Shown here one piece after another: positions 45,174 through 53,634 of a stretch of 64,000 nucleotides of DNA; position 1 is the first letter of the stretch; every line of letters begins with the position of its first letter. This DNA is from Pectobacterium brasiliense (GTDB taxonomy: Bacteria; Pseudomonadota; Gammaproteobacteria; Enterobacterales; Enterobacteriaceae), in NCBI RefSeq assembly GCF_016950255.1, contig NZ_JACGFN010000001.1, positions 806,001 to 870,000 of the forward strand, given 5' to 3'. A program made the position numbers and the translations under genes. Below the pieces are notes generated by a model. The model did not search any database. It saw nothing but the letters and a program-made list of their open reading frames with translations, and was not told the DNA's origin.

Positions 45174-45749
45174 TTATGCGGAGTGTCGTGCTTTCGTCTG
45201 GATATCAATACTGATTGCCACGCGATCGTCCACCACCCCGGTAAAGCGATCCATATTAAAGGCCGAGCGAGAAATCGCCGTGGTGGCATGAAGAGACAAC
45301 GCCTCTTCGCCTGATGCGTTTCCGCCATGTTCTTCAAGCGTGGCGTCCAGAATAACGGGGCGTTGAATATTTTTTACCGACAGTGAACCAAAAACTCGAA
45401 AATGACCATGACCTAGCGCCACCACCCTACTGCTGGTGAACGTGATATCGGGATAGTGTTCGGCATCAAAAAACAGGCTGCTTTTTAACTGGTAAGTCAG
45501 CAGGCCATTGGAAGCCTGTAGCGTCGTGATGGGGATTTTCACATCAATACGGTCATTGATTTCCTTTTCAGCATCCAGTGTGATATTTCCCGTCACGCCG
45601 TCGAGAGAAGCCTGTGAAAGGTGACCAAATGCTTGCCATGAAAGCGCAATGGCGGTTTTATCCGTGGCAATGGTGTAGTTGAGAGGCATAGCGTGCAACA
45701 GTGGGCTGATAAGCAGCCCGGCGGCCAAAACGGGAACGATGCGCGTCAT
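45174..45749 (-). CDS. YceI-family periplasmic lipid-binding-type protein
   Basis: A 191-residue exported protein: signal peptide with cleavage after LLHA at about 20, then the YceI lipocalin-like barrel (FDAEHYPDITFTSSRV; RPVILDATLEEHGG; ISRSAFNMDRF). Family members bind isoprenoid lipids, and some partner with cytochrome b561. AGGAGA precedes the ATG. It is convergent with the anti-sigma gene and may belong to the same envelope-stress theme, but nothing ties its promoter to the sigma factor. Confidence 0.88.
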   Translation of the reverse strand: MTRIVPVLAAGLLISPLLHAMPLNYTIATDKTAIALSWQAFGHLSQASLDGVTGNITLDAEKEINDRIDVKIPITTLQASNGLLTYQLKSSLFFDAEHYPDITFTSSRVVALGHGHFRVFGSLSVKNIQRPVILDATLEEHGGNASGEEALSLHATTAISRSAFNMDRFTGVVDDRVAISIDIQTKARHSA

Positions 45750-46000
45750 AACAGGGTTCTCCTAAAAGTAGACAACGTGTAAACGCACCAACGAACGAAT
45801 TTATTCGGCCAATTTTCATTATTTTTATCAATGTGGAAAAAATTTGTCAGGAACGGTATCGCCAAAAAAAAGCACGCCCCGCAGCGTATGTAACTTGGGC
45901 AAATAAACAAACGCTTAACACCCATTTACGCTTCATTTCTCGTTTATCGCCTATCATCAGGCTATGCTATCAACAGTGAGTTGGGGATAACGTAGATACC

Positions 46001-46738
46001 ATGCATAAGATTGTTTTTATAGAAGATGATACCGAGGTGGGGAAATTGATCGCCGCTTACCTCGGCAAGCATGACATTGATGTTCAGGTTGAAGCTCGGG
46101 GCGATCAGGCATTGGCCTTTATTGAACAGCAGCAGCCCGACCTTGTGCTGTTGGACATCATGCTGCCCGGCAAAGACGGCATGACAATCTGTCGGGAATT
46201 GCGGCCACAGTACAGCGGCCCGATTGTGCTGCTGACCTCGCTGGACAGCGATATGAATCATATTCTGGCGCTGGAAATGGGTGCCGATGATTACATTCTG
46301 AAAACCACACCACCCGCCGTGTTGCTCGCCCGCCTGCGCCTGCATTTGCGGCAATACGCTGCGGCACCACAGGCCGTGACAGAAAACGCCGCGCCCGCCG
46401 CGTTACAGGTGCACAAATCACTGCACTTCGGCCTGCTCTGTATCGATCCGGTCAATCGGGAAGTGACATTAGGGCAAGAACACATTGTGTTATCCACCGC
46501 AGATTTCGATCTGCTCTGGCAGTTGGCGACCCATGCCGGTCACATCATGGATCGGGATGCGCTGCTGAAAAACCTGCGCGGCGTGACCTACGACGGCATG
46601 GATCGCAGCATTGACGTCGCGATTTCCCGCCTGCGTAAGAAACTGTACGACAACCCGCTGGAGCCGTTCCGTATTAAAACGGTACGCAACAAAGGTTATC
46701 TGTTTGCGCCCAATACCTGGGAGAGCGTCACGCTATGA
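46001..46738 (+). CDS. rstA: response regulator RstA
   Basis: A 245-residue OmpR-type regulator nearly collinear with E. coli RstA. Seen: receiver with Asp52 (VLLDIMLPGKDGMTICRELR), SPLTSLDSD-like switch, and the winged helix (STADFDLLWQLATHAGHIMDRDALLKNLRG...VDVAISRLRKKL). It overlaps the rstB start by four bases. Its known binding motif is present ahead of asr at 48108. The 45750-46000 gap before it holds a TATCAT -10-like box at 45952 but no convincing PhoP box. Confidence 0.96.
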   Translation: MHKIVFIEDDTEVGKLIAAYLGKHDIDVQVEARGDQALAFIEQQQPDLVLLDIMLPGKDGMTICRELRPQYSGPIVLLTSLDSDMNHILALEMGADDYILKTTPPAVLLARLRLHLRQYAAAPQAVTENAAPAALQVHKSLHFGLLCIDPVNREVTLGQEHIVLSTADFDLLWQLATHAGHIMDRDALLKNLRGVTYDGMDRSIDVAISRLRKKLYDNPLEPFRIKTVRNKGYLFAPNTWESVTL

Positions 46739-48050
46739 GAAAGCTGTTCGTCCAGTTTTTTCTATTGCTGTTCGCCTGCTTTGTCGTCATGACGCTTCTG
46801 GTCGGGCTGGTCTATAAAGTCACGGCCGAACGCGCCGGACGTCAGTCCATGGATGATCTGATGAAAAGCTCGCTGTATCTGATTCGTAATGAGCTGCGCG
46901 CGCGATTCCGCCCCGCGAGTGGCATAAAACCATCAGCCAGCTCGATTTAAACCTGTCATTCAAACTGCACATCGAACCGGTGAGCAAATATGCGCTGAGC
47001 CCCAAGAATCGGCAGCGTCTGAATCAGGGAGAAATTATCGCACTGGATGATGAATACACATTTATCCAACGCATTCCCCGCAGCCACTATGTTCTTGCCG
47101 TCGGCCCTATTCCTTATTTGTTCTTCCTGCATGAAATGCGGCTGCTGGATTTACTGCTGGTGATGCTCATCGGGCTGTCGCTGGCGCTGCCGGTTTTCCT
47201 CTGGATGCGCCCACACTGGCAGGCCATGCTAAAACTGGAGAATGCCGCACAGCGCCTCGGGGATGGTCATCTGGAGGAGCGCATTCACTTCGATAGCACC
47301 TCAAGCCTGTACCGGCTTGGCGTCGCCTTCAACCGCATGGCGGATAACCTGAACCAGCTCATCAACAGCAAAAAGCAGCTGATTGACAATATTGCGCACG
47401 AACTGCGTACGCCGCTGGTCAGGCTGCGCTATCGGCTCGCCATGAGCGACAACCTGACAGAAGACGAGCAGCAGGCGTTAAACCGGGATATTGGTCAACT
47501 CGAAGCGCTGATCGATGAGCTGCTGACGTATGCCAGACTCGACCGCCCGCAGGTGACGCTGCATCTTGCCGATATCGATATTCCTTCATGGCTACAGGCA
47601 AAAGTTGATGATTTCCGCCTGATCCATCCTGACAAACACATCTCGTTGGACATGCCCCATTCGGCACGGATTGGGGCGCTCGATTTACGCCTGATGGAAC
47701 GAGTGCTGAATAACCTGATCGGCAATGGATTACGCTTCTGCCACAACCGATTGCATATCAGCCTGACATCCGACGCCGAGCATATCGCGTGTCTGCAAGT
47801 CGAAGATGACGGCCCCGGTATTCCGCCCGACAGCCGGGAAAGCGTGTTTGAACCGTTTGTTCGTCTGGAAGCGGGTATCGAGAACAGCAGCGGCGGATGT
47901 GGGCTGGGGCTGGCGATTGTTCATGCTATCGCCCGGGCTTACGACGGCAGCATTACCGTGGATGACAGCCCGCTCGGCGGAGCCCGTTTCCGTTTTTGCT
48001 GGCCAGTAAAAACCGCAACAACGCAGGGCACCATCGCCATTCAGCACTAG
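46735..48050 (+). pseudogene. rstB: rstB sensor kinase, disrupted by a 2-base frameshift
   Basis: The first frame gives 56 residues of authentic RstB (MRKLFVQFFLLLF... LIRNELRAR) and then nonsense ending at 46950. The rest of RstB continues in another frame from about 46905 (IPPREWHKTISQLDLNLSFKLHIEPVSKYA) to the stop at 48050, with HAMP, H-box (DNIAHELRTPLVRLRYRL) and ATPase motifs (DDGPGIP; GGCGLGLAIVH) all intact. Removing one CG from the GCGCGCGCG run at 46896-46904 restores a full protein of about 437 residues. Slippage in this run is the obvious cause. A translation restart at 46980 would give a kinase lacking the first membrane helix. Sequencing error cannot be excluded. Confidence 0.9.
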
Positions 48051-48056
48051 CACGAG

Positions 48057-48078
48057 ACGGCGGTAACCCCGCCGTTTT
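48057..48078 (+). terminator. terminator of rstAB
   Basis: ACGGCGG-TAACC-CCGCCGT followed by TTTT, seven bases after the rstB stop. Confidence 0.75.
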
Positions 48079-48107
48079 CCCCTGTCTTTCCCACTTTTTC
48101 TGGCTTG

Positions 48108-48121
48108 TACATTAGGTTACA
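48108..48121 (+). promoter_or_regulatory. RstA box upstream of asr
   Basis: TACATTAGGTTACA agrees with the RstA consensus TACATNTNGTTACA except at one fixed position. It lies 120 bases before the asr start, the position of the known RstA site at E. coli asr. Confidence 0.8.
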
Positions 48122-48227
48122 CGCCGAAACCAATCACTCACTGAAGCCGCCCTCTGTTTCTCCTATTCTCTCTCTACCAGCCCAACTGAGGGCTACGAAA
48201 CGTGAATGAGACAACGAGGAAATGATG

Positions 48228-48692
48228 ATGAATAAAGTATTAGTTATGATCGCAGGTGCGGCACTGGGTCTGTCCTCTGTAGCGTTTGCCGCGGATACCG
48301 TAACCAGCGCACCAGCTCAGCCTACGGCGACTACTTCTGCACCGGCTAAAGCCACTCACCATAAAAAACCGGTGAAGAAAGCTAAGCCAACCACTGAACA
48401 AAAAGCGCAAGCTGCCAAGAAACACGTGAAGAAAGCCCAACCAGCGCCAGCACAGAAAGCGCAGGCTGCAAAAAAACATGTGAAGAAAGCTAAACCCGCC
48501 CCTGCTCAGAAAGCACAGGCTGCCAAGAAACACGTGAAGAAAGCTAAGCCCGCTCCTGCTCAGAAAGCACAGGCTGCTAAAAAACACGTGAAGAAAGCGA
48601 AACCCGCCCCTGCTCAGAAAGCGCAGGCTGCCAAGAAACACGTGAAGAAAGCAAAAACGGCAAAACCAGCGACCACCACGCCAGCAGCGTAA
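48228..48692 (+). CDS. asr: acid shock protein
   Basis: A 154-residue periplasmic protein: signal peptide ending AFAA-DT at about 22, a Thr/Ala/Pro linker, then five tandem 18-residue repeats of the form [19 protein letters not shown]. coli Asr has 102 residues and fewer repeats. The very basic protein is induced by external acid, in E. coli through RstA and PhoB. Three consecutive ATG codons (48222, 48225, 48228) occur; the third is best spaced from AGGA and matches the family start. Confidence 0.93.
   Translation: MNKVLVMIAGAALGLSSVAFAADTVTSAPAQPTATTSAPAKATHHKKPVKKAKPTTEQKAQAAKKHVKKAQPAPAQKAQAAKKHVKKAKPAPAQKAQAAKKHVKKAKPAPAQKAQAAKKHVKKAKPAPAQKAQAAKKHVKKAKTAKPATTTPAA
48387..48656 (+). repeat. 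five tandem 54-bp repeats inside asr
   Basis: Each unit encodes 18 residues; the first is diverged (PTTEQ...KKAQ), the last four encode nearly identical peptides and differ mainly at synonymous positions. Copy number could change by recombination. Confidence 0.9.
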
Positions 48693-48704
48693 TGGTTAGC
48701 ACCC

Positions 48705-48728
48705 ACGCCTTCCCCGCGGGGAAGGCGT
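48705..48728 (+). terminator. hairpin after asr
   Basis: A perfect 24-base palindrome ACGCCTTCCCC-GC-GGGGAAGGCGT thirteen bases past the stop, followed by CACTTTC. Confidence 0.65.
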
Positions 48729-48786
48729 CACTTTCAGTTAGCCCTATTTGAAACCTATCTCTAAGGGCTTGCCGTAGAACAATCAT

Positions 48787-48810
48787 CAAACACCCGGTTT
48801 ACCGGGTGTT
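48787..48810. terminator. second hairpin between asr and ydgU
   Basis: AAACACCCGGT-TT-ACCGGGTGTTT followed by ATTTC; A-rich before and T-rich after, so it can act on both strands. It sits 21 bases before the ydgU start and could limit read-through from asr. Confidence 0.7.
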
Positions 48811-48831
48811 TATTTCATGGGGGGACGGGAG

Positions 48832-48912
48832 AATGATGCGGCGTTACTCATTTGAAATTATGTTATCTCTCGTTCTGCTCTGTGGCCTTATCACCCTGAG
48901 TTTTTTTCTCTA
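48832..48912 (+). CDS. ydgU: small membrane protein YdgU
   Basis: A 26-codon gene reading MMRRYSFEIMLSLVLLCGLI and then TLSFFL. It has a basic N-terminus and one hydrophobic helix, like E. coli YdgU, a small protein encoded just after asr. The G-rich GGGGGACGGGAG before it gives a ribosome site for ATG 48832 or 48835. It lies in the same asr-ydgU-ydgD order as in E. coli, which supports the call despite its size. Function unknown; expression may depend on read-through of the asr terminators. Confidence 0.75.
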
Positions 48913-49096
48913 GTCGCAGGGTCTGCATCACGCAATGATTAATCGCACCGCTATTAATCATAAGATTATTGAACGTCAAAAACAGTAAACGTCAAAAATG
49001 TAGACAGCTAGCCAAATAAAGATTGTGGAGCAGTAAAGTTTTATCACTCAGCGCCGTTTATATCATTACACTCCGGGCAATACCGAGAACCGTATA

Positions 49097-49393
49097 ATGA
49101 AAAGAACCCTGCAAATATCTGCCCTATTGCTGAGCACGCTGGCTGCGACATCGTATACCTTCGCCTCTTCATCGTCCGGTATCATCCGCTTTTCGGGTGC
49201 CATCGTCGAACCGGTCTGTGATGTTACAACACGATCAAATAATGTGACCGTCAGTTGTGAACGACAAGGTGAAATACAAAGGCTACACGTGAAAAATAGC
49301 TCGCAACACGCTGTTTTGCCGCAAGGCATCGGTTCTGTGAGGTCAAAAACGTTAAGTTCAGATGCGCGTATTGTGATCGTCAGCTACGAATAA
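49097..49393 (+). CDS. small secreted protein with fimbrial-subunit-like N-terminus
   Basis: A 98-residue exported protein: signal peptide with cleavage after TFA at about 23, then SSSSGIIRFSGAIVEPVCDV, which resembles the start of type 1 fimbrial subunits (G-x-I-x-F-x-G-x-I-V-x-x-x-C). Two cysteines (about 41 and 54) could form a disulphide. The remaining 45 residues are too short for a full pilin, and no chaperone or usher genes are nearby. It is a pilin-derived remnant or an independent small periplasmic protein. Confidence 0.7.
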   Translation: MKRTLQISALLLSTLAATSYTFASSSSGIIRFSGAIVEPVCDVTTRSNNVTVSCERQGEIQRLHVKNSSQHAVLPQGIGSVRSKTLSSDARIVIVSYE

Positions 49394-49627
49394 AACGGGT
49401 GTCATTCACTGTACTGCTGATAGGAAAACGCGACGCCACTTCGGATCGTGGCGTCGCGTTTTGAGCATTGGGGTAAAATGAAATAAGCGCAGTGATGTCG
49501 TGCGACGCCTTTTACACTCGATAACATTTTAATTTCCAGTCCCTCATCAACAAATACATCTATAATTAATTCAACGCGCTATATTTAGCGCTTCAAGATG
49601 ACTTTTTTCATAAGGTTTATTTACTGC

Positions 49628-50494
49628 ATGCGCATATCAGCCTGGTTGTTATGTTCATTATCATTTATCGCCCCGCTCAGTTGGGCTGAATCCTCACCGG
49701 CAGACACCGCCGCGCAGAAGCAGCAACAAATCTTATTTTTCAACCATGACGATCGGGATATCGTTCCCGACACGGCGATATGGCCGTGGCAAGCGATTGG
49801 ACAGTTGGAAACCGCCAGCGGCAACCTCTGTACCGCGACGCTGATTTCCCCGCATCTGGCGCTGACGGCCGGGCATTGCGTGGTTACGCCACCGAAGGGT
49901 GAGATAGATAAACCCGTCGCGCTGCGCTTTCTGGCGACAGAAAAGGGCTGGCGGTATGAAACAACGGAAATTGAAGCGCTGGCGAATAAAACGCTCGCTA
50001 AAAAATTGAAAGCCGACGGCGAGGGGTGGATCGTTCCTCCTTCAGCAGCACCGCTGGATTATGCGCTGATTCGGCTAAAGCAAACACCTCCAGGCATTCG
50101 CCCGCTCCCGCTCTGGCAAGGCAGCCGCCAGGAATTGATGCAGGCCTTGAAGGACAACGATCAGCGCGTCACGCAGGCGGGTTACCCAGAGGATCATCAG
50201 GAAACGCTTTATCGCCATCAAAACTGTTTGATCACCGGCTGGGTTCACACCGCCGTTATGGCGCACCAGTGCGATACGCTGCCTGGCGATAGCGGCTCCC
50301 CGCTGATGTTGAATTCAGCAGCAGGCTGGGTGCTCATGGGCATCCAAAGCTCCGCACCCGATGCCAGTGAACGCGATAGAGCCGATAATCGCGCCGTTTC
50401 CGTTACCGCCATTCGTCAGCAGTTAGAAACGTTAGCAAAACTAAATTCACCAAAAGAAGGTTCGCCAAAAGAAAGCTCACTAAAACAACACTAG
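49628..50494 (+). CDS. ydgD: trypsin-like serine protease YdgD
   Basis: A 288-residue secreted protease of the chymotrypsin fold. Signal peptide MRISAWLLCSLSFIAPLSWA; catalytic triad His83 (LTAGHCV), Asp144 (PLDYALIRL) and Ser222 (PGDSGSPL). The Met at 49628 is preferred because it begins the signal peptide; the frame is open to 49598. Related to glutamyl endopeptidases. The hydrophilic tail has an SPKEGSPKESS duplication. In E. coli ydgD also follows asr-ydgU. The natural substrate is unknown. Confidence 0.88.
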   Translation: MRISAWLLCSLSFIAPLSWAESSPADTAAQKQQQILFFNHDDRDIVPDTAIWPWQAIGQLETASGNLCTATLISPHLALTAGHCVVTPPKGEIDKPVALRFLATEKGWRYETTEIEALANKTLAKKLKADGEGWIVPPSAAPLDYALIRLKQTPPGIRPLPLWQGSRQELMQALKDNDQRVTQAGYPEDHQETLYRHQNCLITGWVHTAVMAHQCDTLPGDSGSPLMLNSAAGWVLMGIQSSAPDASERDRADNRAVSVTAIRQQLETLAKLNSPKEGSPKESSLKQH

Positions 50495-50516
50495 CGCTCT
50501 GCTGAGCCAACACCGT

Positions 50517-50548
50517 CAGGCGGAAATCGTTATTCTGGATACCGCCTG
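50517..50548. terminator. weak hairpin after ydgD
   Basis: CAGGCGG/CCGCCTG with an 18-base loop. The rest of the 458-base gap to 50952 is AT-rich and shows no gene, repeat or recognisable site. Confidence 0.3.
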
Positions 50549-50952
50549 GCACCGCCGTTTTCATGGTATAAAAAAATATCTGTTCTATTCTTATCAGAGA
50601 GATAGGTTAATCATCCATACTGTCACCCTACAATGGGTATAACAATTATCAGGATGCTATTTTTTATCTTCTGGAAGCGGCCCTTTTTTATAATTAGATT
50701 CACGCTTTATTTGCGGAGCACTTTCTCAGCCAGACCGTTTACCTTTACTTGTAACTTACTGGAAAATAGCACAAATCCATACAATACACTGAAAAACGAA
50801 AACATAATTTAAGACAAAAAAACGTCTAAACCTTAACGGAAAGATAAAGGCGATATAATAAGTTACCTCAATTTTTAGCCTCTATGTTATTGTGTCGCCG
50901 TTAAATTAAATTGATGTTGTCGCGATTATTATTGCGGAAAGGAAGAGTCTAC

Positions 50953-52731
50953 ATGTTAAAACATTTGAGCCATGACGAAAAAAAACGCATGCAGACTCTC
51001 GACGAATTACAAAAAACCGATACATCTCAAGACGATATTCTTCACAAACTCACGAAATTGGCCTGCCAACTCCTTGAAACCCCGACGGCTCTCGTGACGC
51101 TAACCGGTTCCAAATCTCTGCATATTAAAGCGAAAAACCGTTTTCCTCTGGATGATATGGATAAAATTGGTTCCTTCGACCATTTTACCGTACAAACGGG
51201 TCAATCCTTTATCTGCCCCGATGCCACTCAGGACGACCGTTTTAAAGACAGCCCTTACGTCACCCGCGCACCTTTTATCCGTTTTTACGCTGGTGTACCG
51301 CTGAAAACCAAAGACGGCTATTCCATCGGTACGTTCAGCGTCATCGATTATATCCCACGCACCTTCAGCAAGTTCCAACTACGACTCCTGCATGACTTAG
51401 CGACCATTGCGATGGTGTTAATGGAATACCGCAACGCGGTTGGGCTGATCGATGCCGTCACGCTATTACCTAATCGCCAGCGCCTGATTGACGACATTAG
51501 CCACATTACCGACATTCACGAGCCCTACCTGCTTATTCTGATTGATACCATCGACATTTCTTACGCCTATGAAATGGGATGTGCGCTGGGTATGCCGACC
51601 GTAGAAGGCCTGCTGAAAGATATCGGAGTCTTTTTACGGCTTAGCTTAAATTCATCAGACAATCTGTACTCTGCCGCCGTCGGCCGTTTCGCCCTGCTGG
51701 TGAAGGCCGATAGGAAAGAGAAGGTTCTGGCGGAGCTAGACGCCTGCGCTGAACGGATTCATGAAAGTATCGCCAGCCATATTCCGCTCAAGTTGGAGCT
51801 TTTTGTTGGCTACACCGTATTCCAGATTCCGGCCAAAGATCCTCAGCAAATCTTACGTGAATCAATGAGCGCACTACGTACTGCCATCACCAGGAATATT
51901 CGCCAGTTTGCTTATGACCCTGAGGCCGATCGGGCGCAGCAAATCGCCTTTACCTTGCTCAATGAACTAGCTGATGTGCTACAGAACAATAAGCCGGGTC
52001 TCTATTTAGTTTATCAGCCGAAGCTAAGTATCAAGACCAACAGCGTGATTGGTGCCGAAGCGCTGATTCGCTGGCGACACCCTGAGTTAGGTGAGATTTA
52101 TCCCGATCAGTTTATTCCGTTAGCGGAAGGCACAACGCTGATGCGCCCGTTAACGGACTGGGTCACCCGAGAAGCGGCATGCCAGGTGAAGCAGTGGCGT
52201 CAGGAGGGGCTAACATTCCCCGTATCGATTAACGTTTCCGCCCGAAATTTTTCCGAGAATGATTTTATTCCACGTCTCATCACCATTCTCGAGAATCACG
52301 GCCTCACCCCTAGGGACATTGATATCGAGTGTGTCGAGACGCAGAAAATCATCGAAAGCACGGAAACGCTCGCCACTATCCAAACGCTGCAACAGCTCGG
52401 ATTTACTATCGCGCTTGATGATTTCGGCACGGGATATAGCAACTTAAGCTATCTGCGCAATATTCCCTCTACGGTGATAAAGCTGGATAAATCGCTGATT
52501 AAAGATATAAAAACTGACCGCAAAAGCCGCGTCATTGTGCAATCCATTATCAGCATGCTGCACAAACTGAATTACATTGTGCTGGCGGAAGGCGTAGAAA
52601 ATAAGGAAACGCTCGAATACCTGGCTCATTTTGGATGTGATGAAGTACAGGGTTACTATTTTTCGCGGCCTATCCCTCCTGATGCGTTCACCACCTGGTT
52701 AACGACGCGTTCATCACAAACGTCTGCATAA
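50953..52731 (+). CDS. GAF-(degenerate GGDEF)-EAL cyclic-di-GMP phosphodiesterase
   Basis: A 592-residue cytoplasmic protein. N-terminal GAF (about 25-155), a GGDEF-like domain (about 165-325) whose signature reads AAVGRFA and so cannot make c-di-GMP, and an EAL domain (about 335-585). The EAL metal and catalytic residues look intact: EALIRWRH with Glu369, INVSARN, IECVETQ, ALDDFGTGYS, IKLDKSLI, AEGVENKE and VQGYYFSRP. It should hydrolyse c-di-GMP under GAF control. Start 50953 has AGGAAG upstream. Confidence 0.9.
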   Translation: MLKHLSHDEKKRMQTLDELQKTDTSQDDILHKLTKLACQLLETPTALVTLTGSKSLHIKAKNRFPLDDMDKIGSFDHFTVQTGQSFICPDATQDDRFKDSPYVTRAPFIRFYAGVPLKTKDGYSIGTFSVIDYIPRTFSKFQLRLLHDLATIAMVLMEYRNAVGLIDAVTLLPNRQRLIDDISHITDIHEPYLLILIDTIDISYAYEMGCALGMPTVEGLLKDIGVFLRLSLNSSDNLYSAAVGRFALLVKADRKEKVLAELDACAERIHESIASHIPLKLELFVGYTVFQIPAKDPQQILRESMSALRTAITRNIRQFAYDPEADRAQQIAFTLLNELADVLQNNKPGLYLVYQPKLSIKTNSVIGAEALIRWRHPELGEIYPDQFIPLAEGTTLMRPLTDWVTREAACQVKQWRQEGLTFPVSINVSARNFSENDFIPRLITILENHGLTPRDIDIECVETQKIIESTETLATIQTLQQLGFTIALDDFGTGYSNLSYLRNIPSTVIKLDKSLIKDIKTDRKSRVIVQSIISMLHKLNYIVLAEGVENKETLEYLAHFGCDEVQGYYFSRPIPPDAFTTWLTTRSSQTSA

Positions 52732-52778
52732 CATCCCCCGTCAGGCGGGCTATTCAACCAACGGTACGGAGAACGCCT

Positions 52779-53618
52779 ATGACTCTTCTTACTCAACAGG
52801 ATGCGCTCGCCATCAGACAGGCCATTGCGCTGCTGGAAGCTCCCTCTTTTACCATACAGGCGGCGAATCTGGTTGGAAAACCGATTGAATGGAGCCTGTC
52901 GAAGCTACCCGCCCTGGTGAAAAATAAAATACAGGATGTGGTTCATTCCGCGCTCTACAAAGCGGTAGACGCCGCACTCTATACGCTAGACGATGCACCC
53001 GATCGCGTGGCATCACCAAAGACACACAAGCTAGTCGTTGCCGCTTCCGGTGCAGTCAGCGGTTTTTTTGGCGTGGCGGGTCTGCTGGTCGAACTGCCTA
53101 TCAGCACCACCATCATGATGCGTTCCGTGGCGGATATTGCCCGCAGCGAAGGTTTCTCCCTCACTGATTTTTCCGTCAAAGCCGCCTGTGTGGAGGTTTT
53201 CGCGCTCGGGGGGACACAAGAAAGCGACGATGCTGCCGATTCTGCCTATTACACGTCACGCGCCGTTCTGGCCGATATCACCCGGCATGCCAGCCGCGAA
53301 TTAATCGGCATTGCCGGCAAGAAAAGCGCCGGGAAAGCGTCAGCCAGAATGAGCACCTCACAGGCAGGGAAAACGCTGGCAAAATTGATTGATGCGGTCG
53401 CGGCCAGACTGGGCGTCACCATGACGGAAAAAATGGCCGCACAGATTGTTCCGGTGATTGGTGCTGCCAGCGGTGCGGCTATTAATACGCTGTTTATTCA
53501 CCACTACCAAAACATGGCGAAAGGTCATTTCATCATAAAACGTCTGGAACAGCAGTATGGTGAAGAAGCGATCAGGTCGGCTTACCTTGAGATCAAAAAG
53601 CAGCCCTTGCCGACCTGA
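52779..53618 (+). CDS. EcsC family protein
   Basis: A 279-residue EcsC-like protein: the family core (GAVSGFFGVAGLLVELPISTTIMMRSVADIARSEG; GTQESDDAADSAYY) and a C-terminal GAASGAAINTLFIHHYQNMAKGHFI, with glycine-rich hydrophobic stretches suggesting membrane association. Named after Bacillus EcsC, whose function is unclear. GGAG precedes the start. Convergent with hrpA, 16 bases apart. Confidence 0.88.
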   Translation: MTLLTQQDALAIRQAIALLEAPSFTIQAANLVGKPIEWSLSKLPALVKNKIQDVVHSALYKAVDAALYTLDDAPDRVASPKTHKLVVAASGAVSGFFGVAGLLVELPISTTIMMRSVADIARSEGFSLTDFSVKAACVEVFALGGTQESDDAADSAYYTSRAVLADITRHASRELIGIAGKKSAGKASARMSTSQAGKTLAKLIDAVAARLGVTMTEKMAAQIVPVIGAASGAAINTLFIHHYQNMAKGHFIIKRLEQQYGEEAIRSAYLEIKKQPLPT

Positions 53619-53634
53619 TGTGATACCGAGAGCA

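Noticed and set aside
45918..45960. PhoP box (GTTTA direct repeat) ahead of rstA
   Set aside because: E. coli rstA is PhoP-activated, but here only one clean GTTTA half-site is seen at the relevant distance from the -10-like TATCAT.
48240..48641. 133-codon frame antisense to asr
   Set aside because: A repeat-driven shadow: the 54-bp units are open on both strands. The peptide is a Phe/Leu/Ser repeat without a start signal.
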